Shown here: one piece after another, positions 33,050 through 40,832 of the stretch
Numbering within the stretch: position 1 is the first letter of the stretch
Layout: each line of letters opens with the position of its first letter
NCBI GenBank assembly: GCA_964535735.1
Contig: CAZHTM010000001.1
Coordinates: forward strand, 62,001-126,000
Length of the DNA stretch: 64,000 nt
Direction: 5' to 3'
Origin: J089 sp964535735
GTDB taxonomy: Bacteria > Fidelibacterota > Marinisomatia > Marinisomatales > J089
Position numbers and translations under genes: made by a program
The notes under the pieces: generated by a model
What the model saw: only the letters and a program-made list of their open reading frames with translations
Databases searched by the model: none
What the model was told of the DNA's origin: nothing

Positions 33050-33078
33050 TTGACTGGCCCAAACGGAGCGTGTAAACT
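33050..33078 (+). promoter_or_regulatory. Sigma-70-like promoter upstream of a small secreted-protein gene
   Basis: TTGACT (33050-33055) and TAAACT (33073-33078) are separated by exactly 17 bases, 45 bases before the start codon at 33123. This is a good match to a housekeeping promoter in an intergenic region. Confidence 0.5.
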
Positions 33079-33122
33079 TGACCTCTAAATAACTCCTAAC
33101 TGAAAGAAGAGAACACCGATTT

Positions 33123-33563
33123 ATGAAACGATTATTCGTAGTTTCCATTTTCTTATTACTGGTCCAAGTGGGGTATGGGAATTATGCGTTTTACAGTAAG
33201 GTGGAGATTACCTGTGAGGCATATCGCCTGCCTGTTGATCGTTCTGATATGGACTATCGGGATGGCCTGTTTACTCTGGATTTAAAAAGTCGCAGTCGGA
33301 ACGATTTTGAGATGGCCATGTTAGTGGGCTTTGCCGCCGTGGGCCGGGCGCAAATTCAACAGCAGGATATGAAAAAATCCAAACCTGATTTCAGTCCCAT
33401 GTTACCTAAAACGGTTCAGATTGCTGTAACAATTCCCATGGAACGTACCACGACGGTGGTTATCGCCACTGCCAGTGGTGAACTGGTGGAGCGCCTGGCA
33501 CGGGGAGACATAGAAACCACCGAATTCATGCAAATAATTAAAGACACTATTGAAATACATTAA
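33123..33563 (+). CDS. Hypothetical secreted protein
   Basis: The 146-residue product has a signal peptide (about 1-20). The mature part has mixed strands and helices and one cysteine (EITCEAYRLP), ending in ASGELVERLARGDIETTEFMQIIKD in pieces. Nine bases later a DUF350-like gene starts. No family is recognised. It appears to have its own promoter 45 bases upstream. Confidence 0.6.
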   Translation: MKRLFVVSIFLLLVQVGYGNYAFYSKVEITCEAYRLPVDRSDMDYRDGLFTLDLKSRSRNDFEMAMLVGFAAVGRAQIQQQDMKKSKPDFSPMLPKTVQIAVTIPMERTTTVVIATASGELVERLARGDIETTEFMQIIKDTIEIH

Positions 33564-33572
33564 GGAGGAGCA

Positions 33573-33809
33573 ATGTTAGATCCAACTTCCTGGTCAGGAA
33601 TTCTATTTTTATATGTCCGCGCTTTGGGTTGGTCCGTCGTCGCGGCCGTCGGCTTTGCGTTTGGCGTAGGGGTGGCGTTAAAAGTATTTGATTGGCTGTC
33701 CACGGATATCGATGAGTGGGAGGAAATCAAAAAGGGCAACATGGGTGTGGCCCTGATTTTTGTTTCCCTGATTGTAATGGTGGGTTTGTTAATCTATAAG
33801 GTTGTGTAA
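33573..33809 (+). CDS. DUF350-like small membrane protein
   Basis: This 78-residue protein has two hydrophobic helices (about 18-42 and 58-77) and a short charged loop (STDIDEWEEIKKGNMGVA). The placement of glycines in the first helix and the E-I-K-K-G-N-x-x-V/A-x-A segment resemble DUF350 family proteins, membrane proteins of unknown function. AGGAGG precedes the start. It is followed by a strong terminator. Confidence 0.7.
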   Translation: MLDPTSWSGILFLYVRALGWSVVAAVGFAFGVGVALKVFDWLSTDIDEWEEIKKGNMGVALIFVSLIVMVGLLIYKVV

Positions 33810-33830
33810 TTAAAGCAGCCTAAGCATCTA

Positions 33831-33860
33831 AAGAGCCCGGTGTTTCCGGGCTCTTTTTTT
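33831..33860 (+). terminator. Intrinsic terminator
   Basis: A perfect 10-bp stem (AAGAGCCCGG at 33831-33840 with CCGGGCTCTT at 33846-33855) with a TGTTT loop is followed by seven T residues. It lies between the DUF350-like gene (plus strand) and the PHP-domain gene (minus strand), so it probably serves both. Confidence 0.9.
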
Positions 33861-33864
33861 ATTC

Positions 33865-35436
33865 TCATTGCACCCAGATTGGATTGGTGTAGGCCTGTCG
33901 TCCGGCCTCGGTTTCTACCCAGGCCCGATAATACCCGTTCCCCACATGTGAAGTTGGTGAAAATTCAATCGTTTCCTCATAACCAGAGAGGGAACGAGAA
34001 AGCAAAATCGTTTCGGCGTTGCCAATTTCACCGTAGTAGAGACGGACCCGTTTAAGCGTGCCCCAGTGTGAGGAAGATTCAAGATTTAATACAATACGTT
34101 TTGCTAGTGAGGTGATGGAATCGCCTATTTGTGCCGATGTATTTTCGCTTTCTAGTTTTAGTTCAATCGCCGGACCGTCTGTAATGATCGCGCGACCATT
34201 TTTTAGTTGGGTTATAACAGATTCAAGAGATAATTCCCCCAATTTCAGAATACCGGTGCGACACTGCCCCAGAATTTGATTCCGGTGTACCTTGGTGGAC
34301 CACATGGGAAGCGAAATCTGATGGTAAGCGTTAAAATTACCGTGGGCGTCATTTCCGGCGTAGATGAAGCGTTTTTCACCGGCCAATAATCCTCGAATCC
34401 AGTAGTTCAATCCCTCTTTGAAGGTTTTATCAAAACGGCCATTCAGGATCTGAAAACCGTGGATCGCGCCGAGACACTTCCGATCAGGATCCTCCCAGAT
34501 TCCCCGGTTTAACAAAATGCATTCCAGCCGGGATGGTCTGACCCGGGGATGGGCGGCGATAACCAGATGTCCATTAGTTATTTTGGAGGCAATTTCTTCA
34601 ATGGAATGTTCACTGCGGGTACGAAAGGGGTTTTCAGCGCCATCTCCGCTTCCGGGAATAAATGAACTGAAATCATATACTAGGGTATGGACGTTCTGAT
34701 CCCGGTGATTTCGCGAGGTAACTTCTTCCGCTGGAATCAGAATCGGCCCCCCGGCGTGATTCAACTCAGCGATTTCTTCACGCGATTGGTACCAGCGCTG
34801 GAGATTTGGATCGGTTTCGGTCCAGGAACCAGGCCGGTCATCCAGATCGTAGGAATGATCCGTGATTGCCAGGAAGTCCAGTCCCAAAGCGCGGCAGGCC
34901 TTTTTTGTTGCTGGGAGAGAGGCCCCGAATTCCACGAAATCCTCAGTATAATGGGAATGATAATGGAGGTCTCCCCACCAATAAGATGATGAACCAGGCA
35001 AAGGATCGGGATCAGTAAAAATGTCAAGATCGAAGGGAGGAGAGGTGGGCACATTGTGGTTGTGTATTACTTTCCTCCCGAAAGGCCCCTTGATATGGAT
35101 GGCGACCGATAGTCGTAGGGCGGTTCCTGTAGCAGGCTGCGGGATGGTAAATGTCGTATCAAACCAGGGGGTATTCAGATCTCGATAAATTTCAAAGTCA
35201 TGATTTATAACGGTAGGTCCACCATGAATAGTGATGGCCACTTTCTCAAGATGAATGGGAAAACGGTGAGCGTCTTTTATTAATAGGGTAACTGGGATAT
35301 CTTCACCGGGGCCGACTCGAAAGGGCGCATCGGCATACACTTCAGGTTCACGGCGGAAATAGCGGCTGAAAGGAAGAAACCAGAACCGATGATGGAGTTC
35401 CAAATACCCTAAAATTGGAAAAAAAATCGGATCCAA
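33865..35436 (-). CDS. PHP-domain metal-dependent hydrolase-like protein
   Basis: The 523-residue protein has an N-terminal beta-rich domain (about 20-145) and then a PHP-type phosphoesterase domain. Metal-binding motifs are GDLHYHSHYTED (about 154-165), DFLAITDHS (about 185-193), a downstream AAHPR, and GNDAHG. A C-terminal beta domain follows. No signal peptide is evident. The start is a TTG one base after the previous stop; no ATG is available in frame. It ends a three-gene minus-strand unit with msrC and the DUF92 fusion. The substrate is unknown; CehA/McbA-like phosphoesterases are the nearest relatives I can name. Confidence 0.75.
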   Translation of the reverse strand: MDPIFFPILGYLELHHRFWFLPFSRYFRREPEVYADAPFRVGPGEDIPVTLLIKDAHRFPIHLEKVAITIHGGPTVINHDFEIYRDLNTPWFDTTFTIPQPATGTALRLSVAIHIKGPFGRKVIHNHNVPTSPPFDLDIFTDPDPLPGSSSYWWGDLHYHSHYTEDFVEFGASLPATKKACRALGLDFLAITDHSYDLDDRPGSWTETDPNLQRWYQSREEIAELNHAGGPILIPAEEVTSRNHRDQNVHTLVYDFSSFIPGSGDGAENPFRTRSEHSIEEIASKITNGHLVIAAHPRVRPSRLECILLNRGIWEDPDRKCLGAIHGFQILNGRFDKTFKEGLNYWIRGLLAGEKRFIYAGNDAHGNFNAYHQISLPMWSTKVHRNQILGQCRTGILKLGELSLESVITQLKNGRAIITDGPAIELKLESENTSAQIGDSITSLAKRIVLNLESSSHWGTLKRVRLYYGEIGNAETILLSRSLSGYEETIEFSPTSHVGNGYYRAWVETEAGRQAYTNPIWVQ

Positions 35437-35437
35437 A

Positions 35438-35902
35438 CTAAATTACCAGGTTGGCAATTTTCTGGAGCCATTGAGCGTCCAGATTATTAAAGGCATTTAA
35501 CTGTGGAGAATCCACATCCAAAACCGCGACCAGTTTACCAGAATGAAAGACCGGCAGCACAATTTCGCTTTGGGTCTCGGAATCACAGGCAATGTAACCT
35601 GGAAATTGGGTGACATCCGGGACAATTAAGGGAGTGCCTGATTCAGCCACCGCACCGCAAACGCCCCTACCAAAATCGATGGATCCGCAGGCCAGGACCA
35701 GTCCCTGATATGGCCCGATGATCAATCGCCCAGGTTGGACCACGCGATAAAATCCCACAAAAACCCATTCCGGAAAAGCACGATATAAGACCGACGCCAC
35801 CGAGGCCATTTTTCCAATGGTATCCAATTCATAATGACCGGGAGCAAAGAGGGCGTTTAGATCTTGAAGCGCTTGAGAATATCGTTGTTCTTTGGAAGGC
35901 AT
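35438..35902 (-). CDS. msrC: Free methionine-(R)-sulfoxide reductase (GAF domain)
   Basis: This 154-residue protein is a single GAF domain with three conserved cysteines: LACGSIDFGRGVCGAV (about 84-99) and PGYIACDSETQSEIVLPV (about 117-134). The pattern L-x-C-G-x-I-x-F-G-(R/K)-G-V-C-G and H/Y-I-A-C-D matches fRMsr (MsrC), which reduces free methionine sulfoxide. The start is an ATG three bases after the DUF92 stop. It probably counters oxidative damage in the cytoplasm. Confidence 0.93.
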   Translation of the reverse strand: MPSKEQRYSQALQDLNALFAPGHYELDTIGKMASVASVLYRAFPEWVFVGFYRVVQPGRLIIGPYQGLVLACGSIDFGRGVCGAVAESGTPLIVPDVTQFPGYIACDSETQSEIVLPVFHSGKLVAVLDVDSPQLNAFNNLDAQWLQKIANLVI

Positions 35903-35905
35903 AGT

Positions 35906-37387
35906 TCAGATCAGAAGGTAGAGCGTCATCAGAGCGCCGCTAAATGTGTTCAAAAGGTTAACCATATCGTTATCCATCCATTTCCAGCCCCGGACGTGAA
36001 TAGTGGGATATCCATCCAGGGTACGTTTTTCAGTGAGGGTGCCCGTTTTTTCACAGCGATACATTGATTGGAGTGTACCACCCAAAATGGAGTCCAGAAG
36101 ACTTCCTAAAAAACCAGCAACAACTATTACCATGCACAGTTGCCATGAAAGATCATAATACCAACCGAGGGAAGCTATGACGGTGGCTCCGAGGAAAGCA
36201 CCTGTAAATCCGAGCATCGTAACGCCTCCCGACATCCCCCGTTCCAATTCACGTCCAGTGAGTATGTGTCGTGGTTTATGGGAACTAAAAAAACCAATTT
36301 CTGTAGCCCAAGTATCCGCCGTGGCCGCGGCGATCGCTCCTAAAAATACCGGATAGTTCCAGGACCAGGACGGGTAATAAAAATGAATTATTGAAATGAC
36401 GGTGGCCAATCCGCCATTTGCCAGAACTTGGGTAAAATCCCGTTGTGAACCTTTCTGAGTAAAATGATTTTTATGTTGGCCAATACGGGAAAGCAGTGAG
36501 CTGAGGATGAAAAAGAGAACAAAGGGTGCGGTCCATTGCCATCCCCCGGAGCCGAAAACGATGATGCCCATTAAAAAGGCGACTACGCCACCGCTTACAC
36601 TCAGGGAGCCCAGCCGGATTGACAATCCCAGCAGGAGGGCGGACGCTATCCACCAAATCAGCCACACGTCCAGGTGATGCAGGACCTGGTTCACGATAAA
36701 CAGGTCCGTCATGAGTGCCGCTAATAGGGGAACGGAAAGATTATCAGACCCTCGATTGCTAATCCCTTCTCCAAGCATGACCGTTGCGGCCATCAATAGG
36801 GAAAAGATGAATTTGCTTCCTAGGGTTAATAACGCTGAGGTGGCAAAAAGGACAGACGCTAGTAGCGTGATTACAAAAGCGGTAATAAATACCGCCATGG
36901 ATCCTTCCAAGGATTTGGTATCCCGCCACAATTGGTAACGATGAGGGGCAGGAATTCTTTGACCGATTATAGAACCGGCCGTATCGGCAAACGTCATCAT
37001 CAATAATCCTACCATGAGGGAAAGTGGACGGGACCATTCAAAATAAACCAGGATTAAGTAGCTTAAGGGAAAGAAGACGGTGCCGTAACTGATTCGCCCG
37101 GTTCCATGCAATCCGGTGAAGACAGATTGTCGCAGAGCCACTAGATTCAATATGATGAAAATCCCGGCCAGAACCATAGGAGCAGTCGAATTCCGGAAAT
37201 ATAGCGGTGAAATCGAGACTGCAATCCCAACGGCAACATGAACCAATTTCCGAGTAGATTCCGGGGACCAGTGGAATCGGTTTCGCGCGAATTCGCTGAG
37301 TCCGATAAGTCCACCAATGAGGACCAGAACAACGAAAAAGGTCGCCCAGTCACTTGAAAAGGGTTGATAATGATAGAACTGCATCAT
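35906..37387 (-). CDS. Fused phytol-kinase-like / DUF92 (phytyl-phosphate-kinase-like) membrane protein
   Basis: The 493-residue polytopic protein combines two domains. The N-terminal half (about 15-215) resembles the CTP-dependent phytol/dolichol kinase and phosphatidate cytidylyltransferase group: STRKLVHVAVGI near 40 and the D-T-A-G-S-I-I-G-Q motif near 135. The C-terminal half (about 245-493) is a DUF92/TMEM19 domain, seen as NGGLATVISI, ATADTWATEIGFFS, RHILTGRELERGMSGGVTMLGFTGA and LDSILGGTLQSMYRC in pieces. In plants these two activities are VTE5 and VTE6, acting in sequence on prenyl alcohols. It heads the unit with msrC and the PHP gene. Confidence 0.82.
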   Translation of the reverse strand: MMQFYHYQPFSSDWATFFVVLVLIGGLIGLSEFARNRFHWSPESTRKLVHVAVGIAVSISPLYFRNSTAPMVLAGIFIILNLVALRQSVFTGLHGTGRISYGTVFFPLSYLILVYFEWSRPLSLMVGLLMMTFADTAGSIIGQRIPAPHRYQLWRDTKSLEGSMAVFITAFVITLLASVLFATSALLTLGSKFIFSLLMAATVMLGEGISNRGSDNLSVPLLAALMTDLFIVNQVLHHLDVWLIWWIASALLLGLSIRLGSLSVSGGVVAFLMGIIVFGSGGWQWTAPFVLFFILSSLLSRIGQHKNHFTQKGSQRDFTQVLANGGLATVISIIHFYYPSWSWNYPVFLGAIAAATADTWATEIGFFSSHKPRHILTGRELERGMSGGVTMLGFTGAFLGATVIASLGWYYDLSWQLCMVIVVAGFLGSLLDSILGGTLQSMYRCEKTGTLTEKRTLDGYPTIHVRGWKWMDNDMVNLLNTFSGALMTLYLLI

Positions 37388-37456
37388 TTGAAAGCTAATG
37401 GGTTTTGGGTATTTTGATGAAGCAATTCTTACACACTTGATTTAGAGGAGTCCAAC

Positions 37457-38233
37457 GTGAAAATCAAATGGAGAATCGGTAACACCCCGATAGTCTGGAT
37501 CATCTATGTATTCTGTTTTATAACGGCTCAGGTTCCCGTTTGGAACCGGCTACCCCTGGACCGATTAACGGAGGCCAAGGGAGTTTCAGAAGCCGGTCAA
37601 CTCCTAATCCAACAGCCCCTTGGGTGGACCGAGATTACATATCCCTCCACCAATTATGATACCCTTTGGATTGTCGTGCATGGATATGGTTCCCGAGGGT
37701 ATGAGTGGGTAGACGCTATCAAAGATTTCTGCATCACGGGAAAAGGCGTATTCTTTTATCGTTACGATTGGTCCCGATGCCCGGAGGATATTGTGGATTC
37801 ATTGAGTCATGAATTTCCGGAACTGATTCACCACATCACTCCCCAACCGGAACATGTGATTGTGTTTGGCCACAGTTACGGTGCTTTGATTGTGGCCATG
37901 TTGAATGCCTGTATTGATCTTCATATACCCATGGAATTCCATGCCATTGCCGGTCCATTGGCGGGCATGAAGGGATTCCAGGATCGCTGTACCTGGGACC
38001 AATCCTGGATTGCAGAAACCAGTCAGAATGGGACCGGTATGCGTCTCCATCAATGGCGGACAGTAAAGTCTCAGGATGGTGCCTTTCGAGATGCAGAAAG
38101 AGATCCTCAGGATGTGAATATCCCCGGTAGTACTGTTATCCAATTACCCAAAGTGATGGATGGTCACCGGCTTGGGCATAACTGGTCCGTATTGTGGGTA
38201 GTTGAAACCTATTTGGGATTGCGATCTCAATAA
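37457..38233 (+). CDS. Secreted alpha/beta hydrolase-like protein
   Basis: The start is a GTG with a strong GAGGAG. The 258-residue product has an N-terminal hydrophobic segment (about 13-27) and an alpha/beta hydrolase core: oxyanion region VVHGYGSRGYEW (about 74-85), nucleophile elbow VFGHSYGALIV (about 135-145, Ser in GHSYG) and a C-terminal D-G-H-R-L-G-H-N holding the candidate catalytic His. The substrate is unknown. Esterase or lipase activity is plausible. Confidence 0.75.
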   Translation: MKIKWRIGNTPIVWIIYVFCFITAQVPVWNRLPLDRLTEAKGVSEAGQLLIQQPLGWTEITYPSTNYDTLWIVVHGYGSRGYEWVDAIKDFCITGKGVFFYRYDWSRCPEDIVDSLSHEFPELIHHITPQPEHVIVFGHSYGALIVAMLNACIDLHIPMEFHAIAGPLAGMKGFQDRCTWDQSWIAETSQNGTGMRLHQWRTVKSQDGAFRDAERDPQDVNIPGSTVIQLPKVMDGHRLGHNWSVLWVVETYLGLRSQ

Positions 38234-38364
38234 ATAAATTGACGCACGTTGTAAGGCGTCAATCGCGATTAGGGCATTCTACCTGTTGCAAAGACGCCAA
38301 AGGCCATAATCGGCTTAAATGGGTGATATAGAATTATTTATAAGTATCATGTTGGAACTATAAT

Positions 38365-38556
38365 ATGGCAAAGTACAAATTCCTGCTCATTGGATTTTGC
38401 ATGACGGTGGCGCAGCTCCAGGCTGGCGTCTAGTATTTGTCCACCACCGGTAACGACACTACCAATAATGGTCTAACCGAGACAGGCGCATTTGCCACAG
38501 TAAACCGAGCCATCAACTCGTAGAAGAAATCGGGAGGATGTGTTGTAAAGATTTAA
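38365..38556 (+). pseudogene. Decayed secreted beta-helix-type protein gene
   Basis: From the ATG at 38365 the frame reads a signal peptide (MAKYKFLLIGFCMTVAQLQA), a TAG at 38431, then YLSTTGNDTTNNGLTETGAF and ATVNRAINS, a TAG at 38521, then KKSGGCVVKI and TAA at 38554. The Y-(L/V)-S-x-x-G-N-D-x-x-(N/D)-G ... F-x-T-(V/I)-x-x-A-I pattern and the trailing (D)VVKI are typical of the start of right-handed beta-helix (DUF1565-like) surface proteins. Three in-frame stops and the sudden loss of homology mark it as a remnant. It abuts the first REP palindrome. Confidence 0.7.
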
Positions 38557-38566
38557 TCCACGATTC

Positions 38567-38588
38567 CGCAAGGTCTCCTGACCTTGCG
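38567..38588 (+). repeat. REP-like palindrome, type A
   Basis: A perfect 9-bp hairpin CGCAAGGTC-TCCT-GACCTTGCG. It is the first of an array of related palindromes around the RAYT gene. Confidence 0.8.
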
Positions 38589-38665
38589 AGGACACTAAAA
38601 ACAGAAGATAAAATTCGTTATATTATTCCGGGTGGGGGTAGTGTTTTTGTTTTTCTGTATGGGTT

Positions 38666-38685
38666 GCAGGCTCAGGAGATCCTGC
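38666..38685 (-). repeat. REP-like palindrome, type B
   Basis: An imperfect palindrome GCAGGCTC-AGGA-GATCCTGC followed by CATGATC. Its reverse complement aligns with type A, so A and B are inverted copies of one unit. Confidence 0.7.
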
Positions 38686-38754
38686 ATGATCGAGTCTGTA
38701 TAGTTTAGATGTATCTAGAGGATTTAATCTGTAAAGCCGGATAAGATCATGATT

Positions 38755-38778
38755 CGCCAAGGCTTTCTGATCTTGCGG
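38755..38778 (+). repeat. REP-like palindrome, type A (degenerate)
   Basis: CGCCAAGGCTTTCTGATCTTGCGG, a mutated type A copy, preceded by GATAAGATCATGATT, which recurs before the copy at 40007. Confidence 0.65.
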
Positions 38779-38909
38779 TAGGATCTGACATTACAATCTA
38801 GTTATGGTTCTGAGAGTTGGGTCTGTGTCATCGTTTCCCATTCAGTGTGGGTTGTTGATCGCAAGATGTATAGAACCAAAGAAATCGGGAGAGGGTATAA
38901 TCAACGATC

Positions 38910-38933
38910 CCGCAAGGTCTCATGACCTTGCGG
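38910..38933 (+). repeat. REP-like palindrome, type A
   Basis: A perfect 10-bp hairpin CCGCAAGGTC-TCAT-GACCTTGCGG. A truncated type B copy follows at about 38943-38962. Confidence 0.8.
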
Positions 38934-39047
38934 GGATACTACTGGGTCGGGAGATTCTGTGTGAAAGGTTTAAGCGATTTAGGTGATACATAAAGGTTTT
39001 GCCTGTTGAATAATGGAAATTCAACATGAAGATTCTGACCTGGATAA

Positions 39048-39623
39048 CTATAAACGAAATTCATCGGGAAAGAAATATTTGTCAGCTTCTTGATATGCGG
39101 AAGAGAATGGATAACCGTTAACCTCTTTTGCCAGTTCGCCGCGAACCTGGTTAAGTTCTATGTAATTCAACTTCTGTTCGAGAATTTCTTCAGATTCAAT
39201 AATCAACGGTTTATCATCGGATCGCCAGAGGGAAAAGGTATGGTTTTTATCTCGGGGGAAAAACGTAAGTTTTTTCAAAATGACGCGATGATTAACAAGG
39301 ACGGGCAAGTTTTTAAAATATGGATGAACATTCACCTGTTGAGATAAAAGAATCCTGTGAACATGTCGACCGATGTATTTTTTGAAATCCCTTTGGAAAT
39401 CCGAGAGTGAATAAGATCCTTCTGGTAACCAAATTATGTAATGTAAATGATTTGGCATGATTACATAAGAATAATACTTTATGTTTTTCGTTTTGCGATA
39501 GTACTCCCAGGTATTATAGATGAGGTTTAGAATCTTTTCATAACAAAAAACAGGGAGCCAAAAACGAACGGTATTAGTGAGAAAATAGATGTGACCTGCG
39601 TCTTTAATCCAATAACGTTTCAT
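39048..39623 (-). mobile_element. RAYT: REP-associated tyrosine transposase
   Basis: The 191-residue protein is a Y1/HUH transposase of the RAYT (IS200-like) group. It has the H-U-H motif in YVIMPNHLHYIIW (about 53-65) and the C-terminal family signature KLNYIELNQVRGELAKEVNGYPFSSAYQE in pieces (compare YIHxNPVKxGL ... W-x-x-SS-Y). No flanking IS ends or target duplications are seen; instead palindromes lie on both sides. RAYTs are thought to mobilise REP sequences. The start is the ATG at 39623. The frame is intact, so the gene may be active or recently active. Confidence 0.92.
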
Positions 39624-39710
39624 AAATTAGTCTGAAAAAACGAAAATTTTCGGAAGAAAAATGATTCTTATATTTAAAATTACGAAAGCAAAAGCTAATA
39701 AATCATGATC

Positions 39711-39739
39711 CCGCAAGATCCCCTAACCTTACCTTGCGG
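39711..39739 (+). repeat. REP-like palindrome, type A (degenerate)
   Basis: CCGCAAGATCCCCTAACCTT then ACCTTGCGG; the arms of type A remain but the loop is enlarged. Confidence 0.65.
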
Positions 39740-39826
39740 AGGGATGAGATCAATTCAACAGGGTAATAATATTTCGAAGAATGGGGTTAGTATCTCAATA
39801 TCCCGATCAAAAAGAGGCTATGTGGT

Positions 39827-39848
39827 CACAGGATCGGGAGATCCTGTG
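39827..39848 (-). repeat. REP-like palindrome, type B
   Basis: A perfect 9-bp hairpin CACAGGATC-GGGA-GATCCTGTG, with outer bases that differ from the type B copy at 40107 but still pair. Confidence 0.75.
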
Positions 39849-39876
39849 AAATAGGGGTAATGTATAGTCAACGATC

Positions 39877-39900
39877 CAGCAATGTTACATAACTTTACTG
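39877..39900 (+). repeat. REP-like palindrome, type A (decayed)
   Basis: CAGCAATGTT-ACAT-AACTTTACTG aligns with the type A copy at 40007 but several stem pairs are broken. Confidence 0.4.
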
Positions 39901-39918
39901 AGAGATGTAATATGGTTG

Positions 39919-39936
39919 CAGGATTAGGAGATCCTG
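39919..39936 (-). repeat. REP-like palindrome, type B
   Basis: CAGGATT-AGGA-GATCCTG, a 7-bp stem with one G-U pair. Confidence 0.65.
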
Positions 39937-40006
39937 AGTGACCTAGATGGTATAGTTTGTGTGGTTCTTAAGGATTTAGTCTGTAAAATCGGATAAGATC
40001 ATGATT

Positions 40007-40030
40007 CAGCAAGGTCTCATGACCTTGCTG
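40007..40030 (+). repeat. REP-like palindrome, type A with compensatory changes
   Basis: CAGCAAGGTC-TCAT-GACCTTGCTG. Relative to the copy at 38910, both arms changed together (CCGC to CAGC and GCGG to GCTG), so the stem is kept. This argues that the hairpin structure is selected or copied as a structure. Confidence 0.8.
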
Positions 40031-40106
40031 GGACACCGAAACAGAGGATGAAATTCGTCTATTATTCCGGGTGTAGGCCTAGTGTCTTAGTTTTCCGTTC
40101 TGGGTC

Positions 40107-40126
40107 GCAGGATCAGGAGATCCTGC
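40107..40126 (-). repeat. REP-like palindrome, type B
   Basis: A perfect 8-bp hairpin GCAGGATC-AGGA-GATCCTGC followed by ATGATCA. It ends the array about 40 bases before the HAD gene stop. Confidence 0.8.
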
Positions 40127-40163
40127 ATGATCAGGTTGAGTGATCAAGGTGATTTGTAGAGGT

Positions 40164-40832
40164 CTATACTGTCGAATAATTCGCGTCGATCCAGGTTCGG
40201 AGTTCCTTTGGGGTTTCCATAATCAGATCAGCTCCAGCGGCCTCTAATTCTTGGCGATTCCGAAAGCCCCACCCAGCACCAATAGCAAAGACTCCTGCTG
40301 CTCGTGCGGTCTGCATATCCGTATCCGTATCTCCGACGTAGAGAATACGGTTCAGATCAATATTCCAGGTCTTAGCAATCTCATGAATACCGGCAGGATC
40401 CGGTTTAAGGGGACGATTATTGCTGGCACCAAGGAAAGGATTAATAGGCCATTGAGAGAGATAGAGGGTCCGATTTAAATCGGCGTATTCCTGGTATTTA
40501 TTTGTGAGAACCGCTAACCTAAAACCAGTTTCCGTAACGTGATCCAATAACTCAGGTATTCCTGAATATATGTGAGTATGGTCCATCCAATGATTTCCAT
40601 AATCATCTCGAAATTCCTGACCAATTGTAATGAGTAAAGGATCGGCCGGATTCAAACCCGTTGCCTGGTGCAATAAATTGGCAACGCCTTTACCAATAAA
40701 TTGGCGGTAACTCTCAATGGAATGAGGGGGTAGGTGATGCCGTTCCAAAACCCGGTTCAAAGAGTAGGCAATATCCTCCAGGGTATCCAGGAGAGTTCCA
40801 TCTAGGTCGAAGATAATTCCGGAAGAATTCAT
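40164..40832 (-). CDS. HAD-family hydrolase, phosphoglycolate phosphatase-like
   Basis: The 222-residue protein carries HAD motifs: IIFDLDGTLLDTLED (I, about 6-20), LAVLTNKYQEY (II, near 110), K-P-D-P (III, near 143) and ILYVGDTDTDMQTARAAG (IV, near 162). The cap and length match phosphoglycolate phosphatase (Gph) and related PGP-type phosphatases. The ATG overlaps the stop of the upstream oxidoreductase gene as ATGA, so the two are translationally coupled. The exact substrate is not determined. Confidence 0.88.
   Translation of the reverse strand: MNSSGIIFDLDGTLLDTLEDIAYSLNRVLERHHLPPHSIESYRQFIGKGVANLLHQATGLNPADPLLITIGQEFRDDYGNHWMDHTHIYSGIPELLDHVTETGFRLAVLTNKYQEYADLNRTLYLSQWPINPFLGASNNRPLKPDPAGIHEIAKTWNIDLNRILYVGDTDTDMQTARAAGVFAIGAGWGFRNRQELEAAGADLIMETPKELRTWIDANYSTV

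Noticed and set aside
38557..40163. CRISPR array
   Set aside because: The repeats are palindromes of variable sequence with irregular spacing and flank a RAYT; no Cas genes or constant spacers are present.
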